Below are positions 58,708 through 64,000 of a DNA stretch of 64,000 nt, piece after piece. The stretch is from Nocardiopsis sp. CC223A (GTDB taxonomy: Bacteria; Actinomycetota; Actinomycetes; Streptosporangiales; Streptosporangiaceae). Position numbers and translations under genes: made by a program. The stretch is from assembly GCF_030766825.1 (NCBI RefSeq), contig NZ_JASFDV010000009.1:1-64000 (forward strand), read 5' to 3'. Position 1 is the stretch's first letter, and every line of letters starts with the position of its first letter. The notes beneath the pieces are model-generated. The model saw only the letters and a program-made list of their open reading frames with translations, searched no databases and was not told where the DNA came from.

Positions 58708-59199
58708 TCACTCGATGTCGCCGGGCTCCACGACGGGTCGGTGCACGACCTCGTCGATGACGGTGAGCGTCTGGGTGGACGTCACACCGGGGAGCGATTG
58801 CAGGCGGGTCAGGATCAGGTCCCGCAGCTGGTTGGTGTTGGCGACGCGGACCAGGAGGACGATGTCCGCCGAGCCGACCACGTACCAGCAGTATTCGATC
58901 TCGGGGTATGAGGAGAGGATCTCCCGGTTGGCTCGCCAGTCCGGCTGGCTTCCGGAGATGAGCACGAGCGCGGTGACGCCCAGACCCATCTTGGAGTGGT
59001 CGGTCACCACGGAGTAGCCGCGGATGACGCCCTCGTCGGTCAGCCGCTTGATCCGGTTGTAGGCCGTGGCCCGGGAGACGTTGGCCAGTGCGGCGATCTC
59101 GGTGATCCCGGTCCGCGCGTCCTTGGCGAGCGCGCTGAGGATCGTCTGGTCGGTCGCATCCGGCCGCCGGCCGTTCCTGCGCTGCTCGCCCATGGCCAT
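58708..59199 (-). CDS. Lrp/AsnC-family transcriptional regulator
   Basis: This 163-residue regulator has an N-terminal helix-turn-helix (about 15-65: TDQTILSALAKDARTGITEIAALANVSRATAYNRIKRL) and a C-terminal RAM/effector domain (about 85-150: EIEYCWYVVGSADIVLLVRV). Lrp regulators respond to amino acids. It is divergent from a 2-oxoacid dehydrogenase operon, matching the BkdR position in Streptomyces, and probably controls it. ATG start at 59199 after GAGGAGCACCC. Confidence 0.9.
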   Translation of the reverse strand: MAMGEQRRNGRRPDATDQTILSALAKDARTGITEIAALANVSRATAYNRIKRLTDEGVIRGYSVVTDHSKMGLGVTALVLISGSQPDWRANREILSSYPEIEYCWYVVGSADIVLLVRVANTNQLRDLILTRLQSLPGVTSTQTLTVIDEVVHRPVVEPGDIE

Positions 59200-59884
59200 G
59201 TGGGTGCTCCTCGTGTCTTCTCGTTCCAGTGCAAGCCCCTTCCCATCGTCGTCGACCGGGGCTAACGGACTACCAGGTAAACATTGTTTGCTTCCATCGG
59301 GATCTCAGGAATCGAGACGATGTCCGTCTGCGTGTGCGCCCGATCACCAGGGGATGCGTGCGGGCGGTCTCACCATGCGGAATCCTGTTCTCGCGTTCCT
59401 CGGCGCACGGGGGCGTCGGGGGTAACCGACTGTACCCAGGGTTGACGCGGCGATCGGTGCGGGGGTTTCCCGGCGGAACGAGGGTGCCCGCGCGCGGGTT
59501 CCGCGGCGGTGGCCGACGTTCTCACGTGATGGCCGCTTTCGGTCGTCTCTGTCGTGCCGCGCCGCCTTTTCCTGGTCGGACTGCCGGGGTGCATCCGAAC
59601 GTATGCGCTCCACTGTCGAACGGGGCACCTGTCGTGGCCAACTGCGATCGTTCTGTGATGATGGGCGCAGATTCGTGGTGTATAGGTGCACCTGTCGTTT
59701 TCGCCGGTGGCGTGGGTCACTTGTTAGACGATGGCGAACCATATGTGCTTTTTAGTTCCCGTTTGTATCAAGTTTTCGAGATTATCTAGCGTGAGTGTCG
59801 AATGATCCGGACAATCGGCTCATCAGTCAACAGACCACCCCGGAGTCCGGCGCTTGCGGCGGACCACGTTGGGAGCCGCTGCAC
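59200..59884. promoter_or_regulatory. long divergent promoter region of the Lrp and E1 genes
   Basis: 685 bp contain no gene I can support. An inverted repeat GTAAAC-ATT-GTTTGC at 59277-59291 lies 78 bp from the Lrp start. The segment 59680-59830 is markedly AT-rich for this genome, and probably holds the E1 promoter and Lrp sites. Confidence 0.45.
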
Positions 59885-60925
59885 ATGTCGACCCACGAGC
59901 CGCCGGGCCGGGACTCCATCGCCGTGGACCACCTGCCCCCCGACCTCACCCGCGCGCTGTACACGCACATGCGGACCGCACGCGACCTCGACACCGAGGC
60001 CGTCGCCCTCCAGCGCCAGGGCGTCTTCCCCGCCTACGTGTCCGTCCGCGGCCAGGAGGCGGCCCAGGTCGCCAGCGCGGCCGCGCTGGACCCGGGGCGC
60101 GACTTCGTCTTCCCCACCTACCGCGAGATGGCCTCCGCGCTCGCCTACGGGGTCGAGATGGTCGGCTACATGGCCACCCACCGGGCCCTGTGGCACGGCG
60201 GCCTCTACGACGTCATGGAATCCCGCTTCGGCGCCATCAACGCCGTCGTCGGCGGTCCCGTCCCGCACGCCGTCGGCTGGGCGGTCGGCGAGCGCATGCG
60301 CGGCGGCGAGGGCGTCGCCCTGGCCTACTTCGGCGACGGCGCCAGCTCCGAGGGCGACGTCCACGAGGCCATGAACTTCGCCGGGGTCTACGGCGCCCCC
60401 GTCGTCTTCTTCTGCCAGAACAACCGCTGGGCCCTGTCGGTGCCCAACGAGCGCCAGGTCGCCGGCGGCTCCGTCGCCGCCCGCGCCCAGGGCTACGGCA
60501 TGGCCGGGGTGACGGTGGACGGCAACGACGCCGCCGCGGTGTACGACGCCGTCACCGAGGCCGCCGCCCGCGCCCGCCGCGGCGGGGGCCCCACCCTCAT
60601 CGAGGCCCTCACCTACCGGGTGGAGCCCCACTCCACCTCCGACGACACCGGCCGCTACCGCGACGAGACCGAGGCCGACCGCTGGCGGGCGCACCGCGAC
60701 CCGGTCGCGCTGCTGCGCGCCGCCCTCATCGGGGCCGGCCACGCCACCGATGAAGAGCTCGACGCGATCGACGCCCGGGCGAGGCAGCGCGCCGAGGAGA
60801 TCCGCGACGGCGTCTCCGCCGCTCCCGAGCCCGACGGCTCGGAACTGTTCACGCACGTCTTCCGGGAGACCACCCAGGAGCTGACCCGGCAGCGCCGCAT
60901 CTGGGAGGAAGAGGTCCAGCCGTGA
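59885..60925 (+). CDS. 2-oxoacid dehydrogenase E1 component, alpha subunit
   Basis: This 346-residue TPP-dependent E1 alpha subunit has TPP/Mg motif GDGASSEGDVHEAMNFAG with VVFFCQNN (about 150-180) and a phosphorylation-loop-like HSTSDDTGRYRDETE. It resembles branched-chain or acetoin/pyruvate E1 alpha; the divergent Lrp regulator favours branched-chain 2-oxoacids. ATG at 59885 after GGGAG. Overlaps the beta subunit gene by 4 bp. Confidence 0.9.
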   Translation: MSTHEPPGRDSIAVDHLPPDLTRALYTHMRTARDLDTEAVALQRQGVFPAYVSVRGQEAAQVASAAALDPGRDFVFPTYREMASALAYGVEMVGYMATHRALWHGGLYDVMESRFGAINAVVGGPVPHAVGWAVGERMRGGEGVALAYFGDGASSEGDVHEAMNFAGVYGAPVVFFCQNNRWALSVPNERQVAGGSVAARAQGYGMAGVTVDGNDAAAVYDAVTEAAARARRGGGPTLIEALTYRVEPHSTSDDTGRYRDETEADRWRAHRDPVALLRAALIGAGHATDEELDAIDARARQRAEEIRDGVSAAPEPDGSELFTHVFRETTQELTRQRRIWEEEVQP

Positions 60926-61944
60926 CGGAACTCATCGACCGCACCGACGCCGCCGCCGAGACCCCCGTGCTCGAAGAGCTGTCCATGCAGCAGGCCATCA
61001 ACCGGGCCCTGCGCGTCCTCCTGGCCGAGGACCCGAACGTCCTGGTGTTCGGCGAGGACGTGGGCGCCCTGGGCGGCGTCTTCCGGGTCACCGACGGCCT
61101 CCAGAAGGAGTTCGGCGACCAGCGCGTCTTCGACACCCCGCTGGCCGAATCGGCGATCATGGGCATGGCGGTGGGCCTGGCCATGAACGGCTGGCGCCCC
61201 GTGCCCGAGCTCCAGTTCGACGGGTTCGCCTATCCGGCCATCGACCAGATCGTCAACCAGGTGGCGCGCATGAACTACCGCACCCGCGGCGCCGCACCCA
61301 TGCCGATCACCCTGCGCCTGCCCTCCTTCGGCGGGATCCAGGCCCCCGAGCACCACGGGGAGAGCCTGGAGGCGCTCTTCGCCCACACCCCCGGGCTGAA
61401 GGTCGCGGCGCCCTCCGACCCGGCCGACGCCTACGGCCTCCTGTTGCAGTCCGTGCGCTCCGACGACCCGGTCGTCTACATGGAGCCCAAGGCCCGCTAC
61501 TGGGACCGCCGCCCGGTCCGGCTCAGCGAGCCCACCGACCCCATCGGCACCAGCCGCATCGTCCGACCCGGCCGCCACGCCACCCTCATCGCCTGGGGCG
61601 CCATGGTCCACAGGTGCGTCCAGGTGGCCGAGCTGGCCGCCGAGGACGGCGTCGAGCTGGAGGTCCTGGACCTGCGCTGGCTCAAGCCCATCGACGCAGC
61701 GGGGCTGGCCGCCTCGGTCGCGCGCACCAAGCGCGCCGTGGTCGTCCACGAGGCCCCGCTCACCGCCGGGCTCGGCGCCGAGGTGGCGACCCTGGTCACG
61801 GAGCAGTGCTTCCGGGACCTGGCCGCCCCCGTGCAGCGCGTCACCGGTTTCGACGTCCCCTATCCCGCGGGTCCCCTGGAGCCGCAGTACCTGCCGACGA
61901 TCGACCGCATCCTGTTCGCGGTGCAGAGAACCCTGGAGTACTAG
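60922..61944 (+). CDS. 2-oxoacid dehydrogenase E1 component, beta subunit
   Basis: This 340-residue E1 beta subunit is of the transketolase-like family, with [47 protein letters not shown] and [26 protein letters not shown]-terminal domain contains [11 protein letters not shown] and [10 protein letters not shown]. It pairs with the alpha subunit as an alpha2beta2 decarboxylase. GTG start at 60922 is translationally coupled to the alpha gene. The following gene, 7 bp away, encodes only a lipoyl domain. Confidence 0.93.
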   Translation: MTELIDRTDAAAETPVLEELSMQQAINRALRVLLAEDPNVLVFGEDVGALGGVFRVTDGLQKEFGDQRVFDTPLAESAIMGMAVGLAMNGWRPVPELQFDGFAYPAIDQIVNQVARMNYRTRGAAPMPITLRLPSFGGIQAPEHHGESLEALFAHTPGLKVAAPSDPADAYGLLLQSVRSDDPVVYMEPKARYWDRRPVRLSEPTDPIGTSRIVRPGRHATLIAWGAMVHRCVQVAELAAEDGVELEVLDLRWLKPIDAAGLAASVARTKRAVVVHEAPLTAGLGAEVATLVTEQCFRDLAAPVQRVTGFDVPYPAGPLEPQYLPTIDRILFAVQRTLEY

Positions 61945-61951
61945 AACCACC

Positions 61952-62290
61952 ATGGCTGAAGAGAACGTCACCTTCACCCTCCCCGACCTCGGGGAGGGCC
62001 TCGTCGAGGCCACCGTCCTGGAGTGGCAGGTGTCCGTCGGCGACGTCGTCGAGCGCAACGCCCCGCTCGTGGAGGTGGAGACCACCAAGTCGGCCGTGGT
62101 CATCCCCTCGCCCAAGGCCGGGCGGATCGTCGAGCTGCACGCACAGGAGGACCAGGTCGTGCCCGTGGGCGACCCGCTGGTCACCTTCGCGGTCCAGGCC
62201 CAGGAGCAGCAGGCGGGCATCGTGGGCAGGGTCCCCACCGAGGAGGCCCGCCCCGCCCGCCGCGTCCGGCTCAAGCCGCCGTCGGACTGA
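61952..62290 (+). CDS. stand-alone lipoyl-domain protein (E2 N-terminus only)
   Basis: This 112-residue protein is a single lipoyl domain: [24 protein letters not shown], with lipoyl-lysine Lys46 in ETTKSA. A short tail ([16 protein letters not shown]) ends in stop. The E3-binding and acyltransferase domains of an E2 are missing, and the frame simply stops. It may carry acyl groups for an acyltransferase encoded elsewhere, or be the first half of a split E2. It is co-transcribed with the E1 genes. Confidence 0.88.
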   Translation: MAEENVTFTLPDLGEGLVEATVLEWQVSVGDVVERNAPLVEVETTKSAVVIPSPKAGRIVELHAQEDQVVPVGDPLVTFAVQAQEQQAGIVGRVPTEEARPARRVRLKPPSD

Positions 62291-62308
62291 CCGGGCTCAC
62301 CCACGGGG

Positions 62309-62334
62309 CCCGTTCGGAGGAATCCACGAACGGG
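62309..62334 (+). terminator. hairpin between lipoyl protein and hydrolase genes
   Basis: CCCGTTCG (62309-62316) pairs perfectly with CGAACGGG (62327-62334) around a 10-nt loop. It may end the E1 operon or reduce read-through into the hydrolase gene. Confidence 0.5.
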
Positions 62335-62427
62335 GCGGATTTCCTCGCCCTGCATTTATCGGAACCTCTGAAAATGTCCCGTTCCGTCTTCTGCCAATAC
62401 CTCCGGCCGCACAAGGATTGAGGATTC

Positions 62428-63156
62428 ATGTCTGCGAATCTCGTCGGCGACGTGACAATGCGCTATGCGGATTTGCATCCGCAGTCCCCGGCGGAGGCCG
62501 CCCCCGTGCTTCTGCTCCACGGTTTCGGGACGGACTTCGGCATGAATTGGCAGGCCGCCGGGTGGCCGCAGCTGCTGGGTGCCGCCGGGCTGCGCGTGAT
62601 CGGACCGGACCTGCGCGGCCACGGTGCCAGTGGGAAACCCGCCGACGACACCGCCTATCTGCCCGAACGTTTCACCTCCGACCTCGTCGCCCTGCTCGAC
62701 GAACTCGGCGTGGAGCGGGTCGACGCCGTCGGGTATTCCATGGGCTCGCGGCTGGCCTGGGAATTGGCGCTCACCCGGCCCGAGCGGGTGCGCCGCCTGG
62801 TCCTGGGGGGATTCGGCCCGGTCAACGCGTTCGACGGCACCGACCTGTCCGCCCTCGGAGAGGGCACGACCCCCTTCGACCAGGTGTTCCGCACGGTCGC
62901 CGCGCTGCCGGGCAACGACCCGGCCGCACTGGCCGCCTGCGCCCGCGGCCAGGCCGCCCGGCCGTTCTCCGCCGAGCCCCCCGTCGCGGTGCCGACACTG
63001 CTGGTCACGGGGGCCAAGGACGAGATCGCGACGGGCGCCGCCGAGCTGGCGGCGGCGGTCGACGGGGCCCACGTGGAGGTGCCCGGGCGGGACCACGTCA
63101 ACGCGGTCTCCTCACGGCTCTTCAAGCAGGCCGTGCTCGACTTCCTCACCTCCTGA
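62428..63156 (+). CDS. alpha/beta-fold hydrolase or acyltransferase
   Basis: This 242-residue alpha/beta hydrolase has oxyanion LLLHGFGTD, nucleophile Ser104 in GYSMGS, acid Asp198 in GAKDE and His223 in GRDHVNA. PDLRGHGASGKP and the short cap fit esterase-like enzymes. In proteobacterial acetoin dehydrogenases the E2 (AcoC) is a lipoyl domain fused to an alpha/beta hydrolase. The order here, a lipoyl-only protein then a hydrolase, recalls a split form, but a hairpin separates them. ATG start at 62428. Confidence 0.85.
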   Translation: MSANLVGDVTMRYADLHPQSPAEAAPVLLLHGFGTDFGMNWQAAGWPQLLGAAGLRVIGPDLRGHGASGKPADDTAYLPERFTSDLVALLDELGVERVDAVGYSMGSRLAWELALTRPERVRRLVLGGFGPVNAFDGTDLSALGEGTTPFDQVFRTVAALPGNDPAALAACARGQAARPFSAEPPVAVPTLLVTGAKDEIATGAAELAAAVDGAHVEVPGRDHVNAVSSRLFKQAVLDFLTS

Positions 63157-63561
63157 CGGGTGAGGTCGCGCCCCGGTCCGGTCCGCCGCTCCCAACGCCG
63201 GGCCCCGGGGCGCGGTCCGGGCTCCGGCGGGACCACCCGCCGGAGTCCAGGCCGGTCTAGACCGGCACCGTTTCACGTGGTGTTGTGACCCGGTGTGCCG
63301 GGTGGGGGGCCTTGCGTAGTAGTGGCTTGTGGGGGCCCCGAGCGGACCGGATAATACCCCCGGGCAAAGCATGGGACGTCCGTGTTCGGTGTGTGATCGG
63401 TAACTTCCGAGTAAGGACCCGTGTCATTCAGCTCTCGCCTTCATAACAAGTCTGTGCGCCGGTTGGGTGTACTTTCCACTACCGGATATCGTCCGACCGC
63501 AGAACTCAGCCCGGCCCCCGGTTGAAAGCGGGCCGCTGAGAGGGCGAAGGGGAGTTAAGAA
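63157..63561. other. promoter region of the BMP lipoprotein gene, no gene seen
   Basis: 405 bp without a supported gene. GATAATAC near 63350 and TTGGGT-N17-GATATC near 63463-63491 are possible promoter elements for the downstream gene. No riboswitch fold is evident by eye. Confidence 0.4.
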
Positions 63562-64000
63562 GTGAAGCGCAGCAACACTGTCAGGTTCGCCGCCATCGCG
63601 GCGGCCGGTGTGCTCGCCCTCACCGCGTGTGACAACGCGGCCCAGGAGGGTTCGGGCGAGGAGACCGGTGGCGGCGAGGAGGCCTCCGAGATCCGTGTCG
63701 GCCTCGCCTACGACGTCGGCGGTCGCGGCGACCGCTCGTTCAACGACTCGGCCTACCGCGGCCTGGAGCAGGCGATGAACGAGCTGGGCGTGGACGCCCA
63801 GGAGTTCGAGCCCGCCGACGGCGAGGCCGACTCCGCCAAGGTGGAGCGTCTGTCCACCATGGCCGAGGAGGGCTACGACGTCATCATCGCGGTCGGGTTC
63901 GCCTACGACGGCGCCGTCCGCGAGGTCGCTCCGGAGCACCCGGACGTCAACTTCGCGATCGTGGACTCCGAGATCCCGGACGTCGACAACGTCACCAGCC
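63562..64000 (+). CDS. BMP-family (Med/BmpA) ABC transporter substrate-binding lipoprotein, 3'-truncated by window end
   Basis: The visible 146 residues begin with a lipoprotein signal: MKRSNTVRF, a hydrophobic core, and lipobox LTAC with Cys23. A Gly/Glu-rich linker follows, then the BMP domain (IRVGLAYDVGGRGDRSFNDSAYRGLEQAM, EEGYDVIIAVGFAYDGAVREVAPEHPDVNFAIVDS). This family binds nucleosides (BmpA, PnrA) or related ligands for an ABC importer; its location after a nucleoside salvage operon is suggestive. GTG start at 63562 follows AAGGGGAG. The gene continues past 64000. Confidence 0.9.
   Translation, partial: MKRSNTVRFAAIAAAGVLALTACDNAAQEGSGEETGGGEEASEIRVGLAYDVGGRGDRSFNDSAYRGLEQAMNELGVDAQEFEPADGEADSAKVERLSTMAEEGYDVIIAVGFAYDGAVREVAPEHPDVNFAIVDSEIPDVDNVTS

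Noticed and set aside
59229..59789. 186-codon open frame upstream of the E1 operon
   Set aside because: The product has no recognisable domain, the codon pattern is not typical, and it covers the AT-rich divergent promoter region.
1..64000. CRISPR arrays, insertion sequences, prophage or attachment sites
   Set aside because: No regularly spaced repeats, transposase, integrase or phage genes were found; tRNA genes have no duplicated 3' ends nearby apart from the whole-gene tRNA-Gly copy.

Overview
The window is very GC-rich, makes heavy use of GTG and TTG starts, and has dense, often 4-bp-overlapping genes. It carries an SsgB-type sporulation protein, a SARP-type regulator, a conservon-like kinase/P450 pair and many TetR/MarR/PadR/Lrp regulators. 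This points to a mycelial, sporulating actinomycete. A Nocardiopsis-like organism would fit, but that is inference. No phage, transposase or CRISPR array was seen.

Layout. 0.1-11.6 kb: MATE exporter, AhpD-like protein, FadD-type acyl-CoA ligase, small membrane protein, an ArsR-like regulator/serine hydrolase operon, a conservon-type histidine kinase overlapping a P450 that lacks ExxR, and an ECF sigma/CU044_5270 pair. 11.6-22.7 kb: a decayed hydrolase, sirtuin, a SnoaL/PadR pair, K+ channel, UBP zinc finger, SelW-like protein, a TetR/SnoaL/SDR cluster with twin operators, aldo-keto reductase, CPBP protease, and a MarR/MFS efflux pair. 22.9-29.8 kb: four tRNA genes (Val, Cys, 2x Gly), an orphan roadblock protein, a PabC-like enzyme, SsgB, a second tRNA-Val, a PGPGW membrane protein and thrS. 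29.8-30.8 kb: a small protein made of four near-identical 17-residue units, plus a membrane-anchored unknown.

31.0-35.85 kb, closed by strong hairpins at both ends: a SARP regulator diverging from a 67-aa six-cysteine precursor peptide, then a MauD-like thioredoxin, a peptidase-less ABC exporter, an S26 signal peptidase and a MauE-like membrane protein. I read this as a disulfide-rich exported peptide system and as the best candidate for an undescribed system here.

35.9-43.2 kb: a leucine-type catabolic operon (carboxyltransferase, biotin carboxylase, acyl-CoA dehydrogenase) under a divergent TetR with a 25-bp palindrome, then catalase. 43.4-51.6 kb: NDH-2-like oxidoreductase, CsoR, DUF2630, DUF4126, a HAD hydrolase, acetoacetyl-CoA synthetase (which could take up the acetoacetate made by leucine breakdown), a DUF418 protein and an unknown. 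52-58.7 kb: a nucleoside/deoxyribose salvage operon (DeoC, aldehyde dehydrogenase, a catalytically truncated aldehyde dehydrogenase paralogue, GNAT, purine nucleoside phosphorylase, phosphopentose/hexose mutase). Together these could carry deoxynucleosides through deoxyribose-1-P and deoxyribose-5-P to glyceraldehyde-3-P and acetate. 58.7-63.2 kb: an Lrp regulator divergent from a 2-oxoacid dehydrogenase E1 alpha/beta pair with a lipoyl-domain-only protein and an alpha/beta hydrolase. The window ends inside a BMP-family lipoprotein gene.
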